Of a DNA stretch of 64,000 nt, positions 31,253-44,980 are shown one piece after another. Location: assembly GCA_916613615.1 (NCBI GenBank), contig OU744720.1, forward strand, positions 78,395,338 through 78,459,337, in the 5' to 3' direction. The first letter of the stretch is position 1; each line of letters opens with the position of its first letter. The translations under genes were made by a program, and so were the position numbers. The notes beneath the pieces are model-generated. The model worked only from the letters and a program-made list of their open reading frames with translations, did not search any database and was not told where the DNA came from. This DNA comes from Steromphala cineraria. Its lineage: Eukaryota > Mollusca > Gastropoda > Trochida > Trochidae.

Positions 31253-32450
31253 AGGGATAAATAAAAAATGATAAAAAATGTGTTGGGGGAAAGTTAACTT
31301 TTATTGTAAAATATTGAAGTTCAGAAAAGATTATATCGTTATTATCACAAAATGGAAATTTGTCTTGTATGATAACAATTCTCCAGCAATGTGATATAAC
31401 TTATAACACTATATTCAAAACAATTCATGTAAACACAATTTACATAGACTAGAATTAACTACGTTTACATGAAAAACATGGTGCAACTCTCATCAAAATT
31501 TATTTCTCTAATGCTGCAACTCAACTGCTGTAAGTTGTTTGGGATGTGTATGTATAGGAATTATCATGTTCAAATAAAAGTTAATTATCGGTGTTACATG
31601 ACGAATACCTCAAGCTTGTATCCTGGTTAAAAATAACATCCGTACAATGTTTAAATAAATAATCTTCAGTTAAATTGTGAATCTTAGGTCTGCGGTGTAC
31701 GTTCACTACAACGTTATTTAGTATGAATCCTTTGTTATTTTATATAGTTTCCCCATATACAATCAAGCTAACATTTATAACAAAAACATGGATTCTGATG
31801 GATGGATACTAAGGATGACCACACCAATCTGGGCTAGGTAATTGTGTTTCCAACGCTACAATTTATGAGGTTTGGGCTGATTATCAGAACGTCTAACCAG
31901 CATCTGAATTATCTATGGAACGTTTATGCCAATTAAACATTGTTCATAATGCACGACATTTTATTCATTCACCTAGCTTGCCCTTTTGAAACTTACCATA
32001 TGTTACCAAGTCTTCATTTTCGTATGACAATACAAGTTTAACGATGTTTCTTATTTCGTTTTGGCATTTGTGGTGCACCAGTTTCAGGTATTTGTTTCCT
32101 TGTTTGAGAACTGTATAAGTAACCTTGGACACCAATTGAGATCAAATAATTGGTTATGTTTTGATGGCCATTTATGAAAAATTCACTCGGACTGACAAAG
32201 TTCATTTTGGTGTTAAACAGGTAAGTATAAGAGTTTACTTTTGTGGAATACTGTTGACATTTATTTCGACATTCAATGATTTAATTTGTATTGGGAACCA
32301 TTCCATTTCGTTGAACCGTGACCACCATCCACCATAAAACAAACTTAAAGTTATTCAAAGCAGTTATGCTAGCGCTAGCCCTATACATATCACCACAACA
32401 ACCCGTTGCGCCAAATGGAAATACTTAAGCAAGAAGACGCTAGCTTTTTG
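31253..32450. other. Probable 5' intron of the 147-aa gene
   Basis: AT-rich with no exon seen. It lies upstream of the acceptor on the - strand. Confidence 0.35.
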
Positions 32451-32509
32451 TCGAATAAATCCATTATCATTTACGAATCAATTTAAATTTCACCACTGCA
32501 GGTGTCGTC

Positions 32510-32660
32510 AAAGGACATGCTTGATTGCAACAATGGCGGTTCGCATCAGCAAGATGGCAGGACGGCCCCGGCAAGCTTCCAACCAATCAACAAGCTTCTC
32601 ACATTAGTCATGCCACATTGAACGCGCTTTGATCTTACATGGGCGCGTTTTATTGGGTAG
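32510..32660 (-). promoter_or_regulatory. Possible promoter and first exon of the 147-aa gene
   Basis: A GC-richer island in AT-rich DNA. On the - strand it reads CCCAATAAAACGCGCCC (inverted CCAAT next to a TATA-like AATAAAA), then GATTGGTTGG further down. Position and composition suit a promoter, but there is no direct proof of a transcript. Confidence 0.25.
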
Positions 32661-34060
32661 TTTGAACACTGCTGGAGATCTGCAGTAAACGCATGACGGT
32701 TGATCATAAACCAGGGTTTATTTCAAGTGAACATCTGTCTACTTTTATTGTTATCAAATAAAGATTAAAAGACACAAGAGGATACCTTCTGGTGTGTTTC
32801 TCAACTTAACGATAAACTGGCATGTGTATGAATTTAGGGGATAAGAACATTTGATGTACATGTAGTAATTAGCAAGATATTACATTGCATTTCGTTGCTG
32901 TCCCTTTCATAAGATTGTTTATCTGAACAAAGTTTATATCACATTTCATAAATTAAATTTCTTAGAAGAAAGAAAGTCATGGAAACCACCATTTAACTAC
33001 TTAATTTAAACAGATAAGCTCAAATTACAGAAATACAAAGTAATCTACAAATACTGTGGCGTTATGACCAACTGTGAAAGTCAGACAAAACCTAAAAAAC
33101 GTATGGTATATAACATGAGAGGAGACATATGAGTCAACCATTTGAATTCTGAGTAGTGTATATGTATGTGTAGTCTACTATAAGTAGTGTTTAGAATGAA
33201 ATCAACAACAGGAACACATGTGAATTCAATTTCGAAATTGTAATTCATATATAGAATCAAGAAGGAGAAAATGTTTTCAACCTCTCAATGGAGGTCAATG
33301 CCTTAGGCAAGGTTTACCTTTAATATTTGAAATATTTTATGCATCAGTGAAGGGCCAAGCCTGTGAACATGAACTTTGAAAGTATGACGGTAGGAAAGAG
33401 GCATTACTTGTGGTCATGTCAGCACGTTACAAACAAAGATGTCCAAACACGCAATACTTTTTAAAGGTGGAAATATCATCCATTTATAAATTAGGGCTGT
33501 CAGCCGATATGCGTTTAATCCCGAATCGAATGTTAGCCGATATGCATTTCCATCACTTATATTCAAACAAGAACAGAGTAACAATAGTTTGATATTGAAT
33601 CAGAAAGTTTGAAAAAAATAACTTACTTTTAATAAGTACTAAGATTACTAAGCATCCAAACTTGAACATTCATGATGATTAAGAATGGACAAATAGTGCA
33701 AGAGTGAATGAACATCACTGAACGTAATTATAAGTTTCTTAGCTTATTGAGGAAGGGAATAGACGCTGTGTAATCTTCCGTTCTTTGTTAAAATAATAAT
33801 AATAATACTTTATTACTCCGAAGGGAATTCATGTTGTATCATTACAGAGCTGGTGTACAATAAAAACTTGACTATAAATATACCGCTCCATGTAATAGAT
33901 CATGCTATTTCGCTTTAACGATGTGCGAGCTTTCTTTGTGAAGCAAAAATGTTAGAATTCTTATGTAATATGCTGTACTTTTACACACAAAAACACCTTT
34001 GAGTTGACCATTCTGCTAATGCTGTGGTTTTTAGGTTGCCTGAAGGGTGGTGTTGTCTTT
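32661..34060. other. AT-rich stretch with a minus-strand retroelement tail
   Basis: At 33785-33870 the - strand reads GAATTCCCTTCGGAGTAATA followed by AAGTATTATTATT. This 3' tail style is common to LINEs and SINEs of the CR1/L2 type (inference). Nothing else was recognised. Confidence 0.4.
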
Positions 34061-34063
34061 GCA

Positions 34064-34985
34064 TCTAACGTATAGGCATACAACCTCATGGTAGTTTCTT
34101 ATTTTATACGCTTGTAACCTCTGATAGTTTCCTATCGTATAGGCATATAACCTCATTTGGTAGTTTCCTATCGTATAGGCATATAACCTCATTTGGTAGT
34201 TTCCTATCGTATAGGCATATAAACTCATTTGGTAGTTTCCTATCTTATAGGCATATAACCTCATTTTGGTAGTTTCCTATCGTATAGGCATATAACCTTT
34301 TTGTAGTTTCCTATCGTATAGGCATATAACCTCATTTGGTAGTTTCCTATCGTATAGGCATATAACCTCATTTGGTAGTTTCCTATCGTATAGGCATATA
34401 AACTCATTTGGTAGTTTCCTATCTTATAGGCATATAACCTCATTTTGGTAGTTTCCTATCGTATAGGCATATAACCTCATTTGGTAGTTTCCTATCGTAT
34501 AGGCATATAACCTCATTTGGTAGTTTCCTATCGTATAGGCATATAACCTCATTTGGTAGTTTCCTATCGTATAGGCACATAACCTCATTTGGTAGTTTCA
34601 TATCGCATAGGCACATAACCTCATTTGGTAGTTTCCTATCGTATAGGCATATAACCTCATTTGGTAGTTTCCTATCGTATAGGCATATAACCTCATTTGG
34701 TAGTTTCCTATCGTATAGGCATATAACCTCATTTGGTAGTTTCCTATCGTATAGGCATATAACCTCATTTGGTAGTTTCCTATCGTATAGGCATATAACC
34801 TCATTAAAAGGTACCTATCGTATAGGCACATAACCTCATTAAAAGTTACATATCGTATACGCTTATACGCGTATACGCTTATGGTAGTTCGTATATAAAT
34901 ATAACCTCATTTGTTAGTTTCCTATCTTATAAACATATAACCTCATTGGGTTTCCTATCGTTCAGGCATATAACATCTTATGGTA
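34064..34985. repeat. 36-bp minisatellite
   Basis: About 24 units of atataacctcatttggtagt plus ttcctatcgtataggc. Edge units at 34060-34130 and 34800-34985 have decayed. The - strand shows open 12-residue repeats (MRLYAYTIGNYQ), which I attribute to the period. A single related unit recurs at 35397-35435. Confidence 0.92.
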
Positions 34986-36074
34986 ATGTCCTATTGTATA
35001 CATCTTATGGTAGGTCATATACAGGTGTATACTTTAATTTTGTAACTTTGAACTCTGGTGCCAAGTTTCCAATTTTGGCATGAAGAAATAGACAGATGGG
35101 GTAATGTTTTTGAAATTATGATTTGATTGAAATATTTCATATTAACCCTCTTAGATAAAATCAGCACGATTACATTGAATTAGTGAAAAGGAACAAATAT
35201 GACTTGTTTTGAAGCTGCTCAACACTTATAATGTATTTTATATAGAGAAAAAACTTTTCACTAAAATTCAATACTTGATACAGAAATAAAAGTGAAGTCC
35301 TGAACAATTCTTAATTTCAGAAGCTGAGGAATCTAGACTTGCTAACGTTGTCTAGTCTTAAGAAGGCTCTTTTAATATATATTTTTTGCGACCTCTTGTG
35401 TTAGTTTCCTATTGTATAGGCATGTAACATCTTATGGTGGTTTTTAGTTGTAATGAAGTTAAAATGGAGAAAAGTTTACTTCAAATGAAGTGACAAGATG
35501 TAATCTCATAGCATGAAGTACTGGTAACTTCTAGATCGTAAACAACACGGCACATAAACAAATCAGAGATGACATCAACAAATTATTTGTAAATATAAAG
35601 AACCCTTTCAATCTTAGGGAACATCAACAAAACACATCTAGCAATCACTAAAGCAATTTGAAAGCTTCTAAGTGGTCTGTAAGAATAAACCTTGTGAGGT
35701 AGGGAGAGTGCATGGAAGAAAGGAAAAGTTTTCCTCAGCTCCTGTAGAATGTAATCTAACACACCCATAAGCCTGCAGAGCTTGTTACATTCAGGGGCTT
35801 GTTGCTAAATAAAGTAGGCGGGTCGGTTGGATTGACTAAATGCAAATAGGGAATGTTCAGTGTTCTGTATATTTTTACCTTTAACAGCGGTTTGTGATAT
35901 ATGTTTGACGAGTCTGCCTCTTTTGGATGACAGCAGGAGCTGGGGTATTTGGAATGGAATTTGATGCAGCGGGGGGTTTGGGTAGGGCGAGGCGATGCTC
36001 TCTCACGCCTTACTTCGAGGTTTACTTGTTAACACATTCATATGAAGAGCATTCTACTAACTTCTTTGACATTT
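34986..36074. other. AT-rich stretch, no gene seen
   Basis: Only the isolated array-like unit near 35400 stands out. Confidence 0.35.
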
Positions 36075-36416
36075 CTAAACTAAATGACTAAATGAACCGT
36101 GATGTTTGTCTTGAGACCATATGCTATTTGTGCAGCGAACCATTGTAGACTGTTTTGAATGAGCATTCCAGCGGTAAATCCGCATTGTAAAGACGCTGCA
36201 TGTCACAAATTGTTCCATTTGTTTGCTAATGAATCTACCTGTAGACTCTAGAATGCGTTTCAAACACTGCCTACCAATGTTTCCTATTCTTACACTAACA
36301 CAAACACTAACAGTTGTCCCGGAGTCTTGCACACCGAAACCGACAACTTTGTTTTGTTCTGCCATCCTTGTCAGAAGGTCAGAATGACATGACCAAGGCT
36401 CTGCTTCACAAATCAA
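36075..36416 (-). CDS. Uncertain 113-aa open frame
   Basis: Open from MICEAEPWSCHSDLLTRMAE to a stop at 36075, with GC above background. A start at MAEQNKVVGFGVQDSG would also be sensible, and a CAG/GTAGAT donor-like site lies inside. No domain, membrane segment or family was recognised. It could be a first exon, a relic or chance. Confidence 0.25.
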   Translation of the reverse strand: MICEAEPWSCHSDLLTRMAEQNKVVGFGVQDSGTTVSVCVSVRIGNIGRQCLKRILESTGRFISKQMEQFVTCSVFTMRIYRWNAHSKQSTMVRCTNSIWSQDKHHGSFSHLV

Positions 36417-39400
36417 CCAGGTGTGTACATCTCAATCAATGAGAGTTGGTCTCCATCTTCCTCCTCAACAGTATCTACTGAATACTAAGCTGCAGACATA
36501 CTGTTCAAATAAACACGCGGGTGATGTCAACTCCCAGTATGCATTATACATGACGAGCTTACCCTCTTTGCACTCCCACGCGGCTAAATAGAACTGCATT
36601 ATAATTGCTTCCATAAACCAGAACACTAAACACCCACTTGCAAGCAACAGTGAAATGCATGGATCGGCCTTAATTTTAGAAACCTGTTTGAAGTTTGCTA
36701 CGCCCTAGGTCTTTCTGTCCCAAAGTTATATAACGTGAAATGCTTGGAGGTGCATTGCTTCAAAATCTGAGTGATGGATGGCTCTAACTCGCTCTAACGC
36801 TCAGGTGTGCAGGCGAAAGCACCCCTTACCTGCACGTAATTAGCTATATAACTCCACGCTCGACTTGCTCTTGCAATGCTTCAAACAACTGTATCTATTA
36901 TTTACAACTTCAGACTTCAGAATATTCTGTCGATACTTTCAGACTAATTCTTTAAGGCGTGTTGCTCTTGCTAGCCCCATTGCTTGCCATCCAAATTTAA
37001 TATGAAATCTGGTAAACAACTTTAGCTGCTTTCTACATTTTGTAATTGCAGTTTTCACATTTTACAAAATAGCTTAAGTTCATCATAAATGTCAGTTTAA
37101 ATGTAACAATTCCCAAAACGTCTTATATGATCGAGATTCAAGTGATAAGAGTTGTAACAGTAATTTATGAAGAGGTAGCAAGACTCCATGGTAATACTGT
37201 AACCTTTTCATGAGACACTCTCATATGCTTTTCAAAACAAAAATATTTTTAGTTTAAACAGTAAGAAGGATAACGTTAAGTAAATCGGTAATGCTACACT
37301 TTACGACACAGGTAAATTGTCAAAATATGATATGCCCAAATTTATCATTTGGTTTGGTACTTTGAGTACCAAATCATTTTTTTCTTGTATAAACATTCGG
37401 TTAAAAGACACATGTATGTTTGCTACTTGATAAACAAGATTTCAAAAGTAAAAGGATACATTCACGGTTAAAAATTTCATATTTAAAGGAAAATACGATT
37501 TCATTTCATTTGCAAGAAAATGGTCGCCTTTATTCATGATTTGAAATTGACTCACGGTTGACTGAATAACAAATGGGATTTAGGTTTATATAGATATTTA
37601 ATTAAGATTTTTCTAAATTATACCGTTCATATCAGTAACAATACTTGCATGAAATTGCGTTTAAAGTCACGTTTTAGATAATTATTATAATGAAAAGAAA
37701 TGATCAAATAATTTACAAAATTGATGTTATTTTAATAAATTTTATCATATGTTATAATAGCACTATATTTTGGTTACATAAATTCTGTAAATGTAGGGAG
37801 GAACTACTTAGAAAAGTAATACCTTCATTTCGTTTTCGACTAAAATATAACAATATAAAAGATAAATGTTTAGTTTTCATTTTTGGAAGATGAACATCAT
37901 CGAAGGTATGTTCTTAACTGCATGTAGTTGTAGAATAACGTTTACATCTTACTGAGGAATGTCGCTTTACACCATCAGTTAAGTGAAGAAAGAACTTCGT
38001 ACAACAATATATGAAATGAAATGATGAAATTATTAACAGTTAATAACATGAATTTTAAAGTCATCTCGCCGTAATTCTTTAAATGCATAAAAAAAGCTTT
38101 GAGGATAATAAAAAGCAAATATGAAGACACCCACTTCAAGCAAAATATAACAGTCCATTGACCTGTTTAAAGCTTTTTTCAAATGACAAATTAATAAGCC
38201 TTTTTATAAAATCTATATTGTTAAATAGATAGTTCATAAAATTGCAAAAGTATGCTTAGCAAATTTAATGATACCGTTTGATAGCGACTAAATTACATTA
38301 TACATATAAAAGAGCATTACTTTGTTAAAGTTTAAACTAGTATGGTTACTTATTAATAACGACTATACGTTTAATATGTTGAATAATAACGTTTATTTTA
38401 TTAACTGCGTAAAATAATAACGCCAGTTTTATTGTTTAAATGTTGAATAATATCCGAATTCTATTATATCGAAAATTACAACGTTTACGTTATGGAAGAA
38501 AATGGTTTTAGTACCGAAATTAAATAGAAGATAACGTTATAATAATTTTCAGTATAGAACATATTTAGTCTATGGTTTACAACAAAAAAGAATATATTTA
38601 ATCGTTTCCTTTAGAAATTCACTTTATCGAAGCATACACTTTACAAAAGGTAGTGTTTTTTAAAACAAATGTCATAAATGAATGTGACTTTGTTGAAAAG
38701 TAACAAATACATCCTAACAATCCGTTGAAGAACGACATTTAGATATTTGGATTTAATGAAGAACAATGGTAAGACTCATCGCATCGCCGAGAAAATAAAC
38801 ATACAGAAGAATCGGATTTTCTATTATGAAGAATAGCGATGTTTTTTTACTATATTGACGAATTGCGTTAAAAACATTTAACTAATTTAAGGGTGACGTT
38901 ACATAACGTTTTCAACAACGAAGACAAACTTCTACTCAATTAAAAAAATGAAAAAGTTATATTTCATTCTTTTGATTTTAACATTTATTATCTCATTTGA
39001 ACAATTTTATTATGTCAAGCGACATAAATATAATCTTATCATTTTCTCTATCATTGAATGTCATTCACTTCATTAGAGAATAATTAATAAAATGACGTGA
39101 TCACATTCATTACTAAGGTAAATTGTTGTAATTTAGAATAACTGTTAGCCTAAGTAGTGTATTGAGGATATTGCTATTAAATTGTTGATGAATGTCGTTG
39201 CTTAATAGACCAGCAATGGGCTCTTTCTTTGTTAAATATTGATTTCTTTATGCAAATTGCAGAAACCAATACGAAAATAAGAACTTATTTGGACGTATAC
39301 TATAACTGAGACAAAATGTGTCAAACACATATATAGTGGTCACATACAAATCTGGAATTGAACCCAGCTGTTAATGTAGATGTTTGGAGGAATGTGGATA

Positions 39401-39459
39401 CGGGAGGTGACGGGTAACAGGTTGTAGACTTAGCTTGAAAACACTGGGTCCCGCTTTTA
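36417..39459. other. Intergenic, very AT-rich
   Basis: From about 37000 the base composition falls below 30% GC. No repeats or exons were recognised. Confidence 0.4.
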
Positions 39460-39465
39460 GAATAC

Positions 39466-39996
39466 GTGGAAGATGCTGGTGTAGTGGTTTGCGTGCTGGC
39501 CTGTCACACCGAATGCCCGGGTTCGAATCCCGCTGGAGACACCAAAAATTTGCAACCTTGGCCTAACACTATGTTGTGTCCTTGGGCAGGGCACTTCATC
39601 CACATGGCACTCAGTTCACCCAGCTGTATAAATGGGTACCTGAACATGGGGAAAGTACGGACCTAAATGGTCGCGCGAGGCACTTCATCCACATGACACT
39701 CAGTTCACTCAGCTGTATAAAAGGGTACCTGAACATGGGGAAGTACGGACCTAAATGGTCGCGCGAGGCACTTCATCCACATGGCACTCAGTTCACTCAG
39801 CTGTATAAACGGGTACCTGAACATGGGAAAGTACGGACCTAAATGGTCGCGCGAGGCGCTTAGTAGCTTGACTCGAAAGTACAATTGCTTCAGGGTAAAA
39901 ATATACATTGTACAGCCATTGTATCGCCGTTGAGCTGTCCTGGACTGGATACTAGGCGTTAAAATCATTAGTATTATCATTATTATTATCATTATT
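39466..39996 (+). mobile_element. tRNA-derived SINE with internally triplicated body
   Basis: The head (39466-39540) has a box A-like GCTGGTGTAGTGGTTTGCGT and a perfect box B, GGTTCGAATCCC, as in Pol III tRNA promoters. The body has TTGTGTCCTTGGGCAGGGCA and CAGCTGTATAAATGGGTACC, like conserved central domains of metazoan SINEs (Meta/Nin type; from memory, not checked). An 88-89-bp body block is repeated three times (39591, 39680 and 39768 onward). It ends in an ATT-rich tail. Confidence 0.85.
39591..39855 (+). repeat. Three 88-89-bp tandem blocks inside the SINE
   Basis: Each block starts GCACTTCATCCACATG and ends ATGGTCGCGCGAG, with only a few differences between copies, so the expansion is younger than the SINE. 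Confidence 0.9.
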
Positions 39997-42900
39997 ACAT
40001 CTTACCACTAGAACAATTTTAACCAACGAAAAACAACAAACAAGTTTTAGACGTATGCTAGATACACTATGGTTACTTAAATGAACCGAAAAACAATCTA
40101 ATCATAACCGGTAAACAATAACTGTTTTGTGGTATGAACTAAAAGTCAAGCGGGTAAAGACTCAAGCCTATGTCTTAGCACCTATGATATACTACGATTC
40201 TTTTGATTAATTAACGAACAACAACGTTTGTATAGAGACAATAACGTATGTTTGGAATAAGTTTGATAGCTGACACTGAATCCATCTTAGATTGTCATCC
40301 AGACCCTACAGCAAAAATGTTCAATTGACGACAAACCAAGTCTACTAAAGTATAGCAAGTCTAGATCACTCTACTGACATTAAAACATCTTCTGGGGCTC
40401 CATTTTGTTATAATACATTAATTGTTTAAAAAGTATTGTCAATATTGAAACGAAAATACTTATAAAATCTTAGTCTAAATCGATCTCAGCATTTGGAAAA
40501 GTAAATCTATATTCCGTCTCTGAAAAATGGTTAAAAACGAATATTTCATTAGGAGGATCAGGGATTAGGCTTTTTCAGTAATAGTTCTCTACAGATCTAG
40601 ACTTGCTATTCCAGAGGTTTTGTTTATGTCAAAATATCACTTTTACAGTCTGAGTGTAAGACTATTGAAAAACACGCGGCTCATGAAGAATGAAAGAACT
40701 TGTGCTGTGGTCTGGAAACTCCTTAAAAGGATTCTCAAACTCACCTTAGCCTTTTCCCTTGGGACGTATTGAACCTTACTGAACTATTTGAACTAGATAA
40801 CACTGAGGCAGTTAAGGACACTCGGTCCAAGTTTTAAAATACTTATCAATATTTATCCATGATCGTAATATTAATCCAACTGGACAACGTAGAACACATA
40901 AACTGTAATCGTCTTAGCGTATGTAAGGAATCAACTTATTTAGGCTTTATTAAACAGACAGCCTTTGCATTACGTCATGAAAAGGTTTCACAATTGAGTA
41001 AAATACAATTTCAGAATCGAAAAGACTTTTAGAATTCCTTAACAAAAAACCCATTATGTTTGTCCTATTAAGCATTACTTGTATTGAGTGTATATGTGAC
41101 GTGGCATAAGAAAAGTGTTTCGATGCAGTTACATCACCCAGCACAGAGGAACTACGTCTTCATAATATACGCGATACGATAAATGGATTATGCATTGCAT
41201 TTTATGTTACAATAGAACGAGGCAGATCGTTTTCACTGCCAATGATTCAAGTCCCAAACACTCCAAGCTGTTGCCGAATATATCATAACTGACATTCTTT
41301 GAAGGTGATTGGCATGATGCTTCATTAGCTCTGCTTGCAATCCGACTATTGCCTACAATACACACATTTCAAAATTAACGACATCTACATTAAATATCTC
41401 TAACCGCATGAGCTTAAACTATATTCCTGTATGCAATCTAACTCTCTATATAAGCTATTTTCGCCTGCAGTGACCTTCTAAAGCGTATATGCGTGTATTA
41501 ATGACGATGTTTACTGCCAATGAGTCACCCTCCCTCGCTGTTCCCTGCATGTTCTGTTATTGTTGAAAATATCCAAGCAACAAGTGGACCGTGAACTCCC
41601 TGCACGCTTCACTGAGCTGTCCAGTCTACGCGGAGGAATATCGACCAGACGCCTTAATGCAATACTTGCACTGGTTCTCCGAGAGGTTATCTGATTGCAA
41701 CAATAAAAATAGTTCCATAATGGTACCATCCGCGGAACACTTAGGTTATTCAACCGTGACCATTGAGCAGTCAGTGCTGTCAGGTCACGGTTTGGGGCTG
41801 TCGCCGTGTTCTGTTGGGAAGCTTATTATATCTTACCCAGCGTTATTGAACAAGTTGATAATATGTTGATACTGATGTGTCCTTTCACTACCTTCTACCT
41901 GTTCAAGGTTATCTGTATACGGGGTAATGAGGTTGACTATGGATGGAACTTGAGCAACCCTGTTTATTTTATTTGGAAAGTGTAATTAATAATGCTTAGA
42001 ATTGATCTAACAGACAAGTTTTTTGGGGGGCAAACGATAGACGTTAATTCATTTTTGCTTCAGACTTCTCCATTGAATACAAACAGTGTGAATTTAAAAT
42101 CTATTTTAAAACATACACTCCATCAAAGAATCCATCTAAGGAAATTATATTTGGTAATATACATTTAAGTCGTATTTCAACTAAAATATACTAGTAACAA
42201 GACAAATTTGACGATGGCTAATGTTACTCATAATATTTTGAGAATTCTTTAGAAATGCAAGTACATCACTCAACACGTATACGATATGAAACAGAGGGTA
42301 CACATCTTCGAAACAAATTCGATACTGGTTTATGCATAGTATTATGATGCTAGAATAAAACAAGAAATACCGTTTCCATCAACAATGATTCAATGTTATA
42401 GCTTGAGGAAACTAAGAAATGATTTATTCCGAGCACTGCCTATCCCTCACCGGAACCAGTTTCAATAGCCGTGTAGAACAGACGCTGAACGTATGTGATC
42501 CTGCCCGCGGCACCGTCATTCGACGTTAACGAGTAGTCTTGATTGATAGACGCTAACTCTCTGCTTTGTGTGCAACAACACGACGCCATCACCTTGATAT
42601 TTCCACTGTCAATTTCAAATTGATCTATTCAAAAAAGCTTGCTGTGTTCTTGAAATTTGAAATCGGTATGGTTTCAAGGTACTACCTTCAAAGATTTCGA
42701 GTGAACATTAACACCGAAGATATCGTTCAGGTTTATCTGGTTTATATATTTCTTTATTTCTTTGTTTACGAGTTTAAAGTTTACAGTTTTTATTCTAATG
42801 TATCTTAGCAATTTTCATAATCGATTGGTCGCTTTGGTATATGGCACCTTTTGTATGTATTCATATCTATGTGAGTGAGATAAACTATTCTCTCTGTCTG

Positions 42901-43960
42901 TCTGTCTGTTAATTAGGTTTTTCATATTTCAGTGGCAAATTGGGTTTAAACTTTTTCTATCCGACAATTGATCATTGTAGCATGATTTACAAACTATGAT
43001 GCAAAATATAATGTAGTTCCAGTATTCGAAGATTAAGAATGATTTCATGTGGTTTAATAATCAAAGTGCTTCTTTATGTGAGTTACGTATATAGTATATA
43101 CTCCTAGGAGAAGCATGACAGAAATATACAAAGTATAACTTCCGATAGGAAGAGAGTCAAAGCTCTACCAATTGAGATAAAGGGACGTCCCAATATACTA
43201 TGGGACGCTTTTGATACGTCCTGCTACATATCAAACCTTGTCAATTAACACACTATGTATCATAAGAGAAATATCATCTATTCAAAATCGCTCTTTACAT
43301 GTAACACGACACTGGAAGTAATACAAATTGTATCTGTCAATCACTTGCTGTGCCGGGCTCAGGTAGAGCACCAGACCGCTATAGCTCTCACCACGAGGGA
43401 AATCAATCAAGTCATCACAAAGTATAAACCTGCAACTCTCGGTATCAAGTGCTTTGCGTGCATCGTGTGAATAGTCGCCATCCTGTATTCGACGGTCTGC
43501 ATACAGGGGATTATTAACCCTATTCTGTTCCAGTCTGGCTTAGTGCGGCCCTGTTTGAATAAAGTTTGTGTTGAATCGCTTTCAATTGAAGAGAATACCA
43601 ACACCGGCGCGCCGTATGTAAATAGGAGTATCTAAAAGTGGGCTGTAATACTGAAATGTATCAGTTTGTACTTTAAGGTAATGTTTAAACCTAATTTCTT
43701 CACCTATGTAGTTTGAATATCAAAATATCTTGATGATCTCTTTCATTGTTCATATGTGACAAAGTTACAAATCAATCAAACAAAACAATTGATATGGATA
43801 ACTTTTTCACACTTACATATCCTACTTCTAAATGGCGGACAACAATCGATCTTTCAAAGCATCAAAAGTACCGTCATGTGGTTTCATACATACAAACAAA
43901 ACTAAGGGATAATCCCGTCACCGTGAGAAGCAAAGAAAAGAAGCGTTCACGTACCTGTTC
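39997..43960. other. Intergenic stretch, no supported gene
   Basis: A GC-richer open segment at 41591-41869 (+) contains a 10-bp inverted repeat (AACCGTGACC at about 41750 and GGTCACGGTT at about 41783), but no splice or family support. Degenerate tRNA-like D arms at about 43150 and 43350 lack a box B. Confidence 0.35.
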
Positions 43961-43961
43961 A

Positions 43962-44153
43962 GGAGATATCCAGGTAGAAGCAGCACTGTGTATGACACCT
44001 GTGAGTGTGTGTACGCTAGCACGACTCGCAGCGCCCAGGTTCAGACGCAAAGCAGCCCGGGACGTGAGGCTCTACATGGGGGCACCCCGCCCTCTACACC
44101 CTCACTCAATGTTCGGACGTCTCAGCCATCTCCCCACTCTCTTCTTGGAGGAA
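43962..44153 (+). CDS. Candidate internal exon, Ser/Thr/Pro-rich
   Basis: After the acceptor-like acctgttcag, one frame reads RRYPGRSSTVYDTCECVYAS, then a Ser/Pro-rich stretch through PPSTPSLNVRTSQPSPHSLL. GC is well above the surroundings. The 3' border is uncertain: a strong donor GTGAGT lies early at 44001, and a weak one near 44155. It may belong with the terminal exon at 44981. Confidence 0.3.
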
Positions 44154-44980
44154 AGTCGTTAAGCACTCATCTCATATTAAATCACCTACTTTTAATCGGC
44201 TTAATGGACGTGTATGCTTAATACATAAAGTTTACATCTATATTTGGCTGATAATATGCTTGTATATTATTTTCGCACGCCTTCTTGACCTATTAAGCTG
44301 AAGGGGTCCTGGAGTGCACGTGTTCCCATTCCAGAACCTGAAGGTATTGTGTTCCCGATTCCAGTAAACACAGTAAACTACATGCTGGAACGTTGTTTAC
44401 ATCTCTCTGATTCCATTCATATTTAAACATATGGTCGTATTACTCGAAATATTACCTGTACGATAATTATTAAAGTGTTTGTCCAATTTATTTTTGTATA
44501 CCCCGTTTGGTATCAAAGAACTGAATTAAAGTTAGAAACATTACGGGATGAAGATTCTAAGTAACATATGTTTAAAGTCAATATTGATAGATAACATTTT
44601 GGTTTTGTTTGATAATTATGAATTGCAAGGACGCTTTCCTGCAATCTTGTTGCACTGCACTGGATAAGTCGATAATTCAGTGATCGTATCATTATTCCTC
44701 TGAGAAAACTTTTAGGCATTCAGAATTAATATTTTTAGAAATGTGAAGACTTTTTAAATCGAGTATCTAAATACCTTGCATTATTGTTCTAAGAAAAGGC
44801 CAGAATAGTTCAAGGTATGTACGAATGAGAACACCAATGCCTTGTCGCTTTTTCTTTCTTGATTAAAACGTTTGAGCGAAGCTTTGTAGTTGTCATGACA
44901 TTTTGCTAACTGATATATGTATCTTCATGCAAAACTATCTATAAATACGTATATGTATCTATTTTAGTCACTTCTCCCAG

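Noticed and set aside
34031..34831. Minus-strand MRLYAYTIGNYQ repeat frames
   Set aside because: Same cause: a 36-bp array. Units vary at all codon positions and there is no flanking gene structure.
41591..41869. 92-aa + strand frame with moderate GC
   Set aside because: Both strands are open, no family signature was seen, and no convincing splice or promoter sites were found.
43140..43190. tRNA-like D arm on the minus strand (TCTCAATTGGTAGAGC)
   Set aside because: No box B or T arm follows and the acceptor ends do not pair. At best a relic.
43345..43400. tRNA-like GCTCAGGTAGAGCACCAGAC on the plus strand
   Set aside because: The anticodon and T arms cannot be drawn and no GGTTCGAATCC follows.
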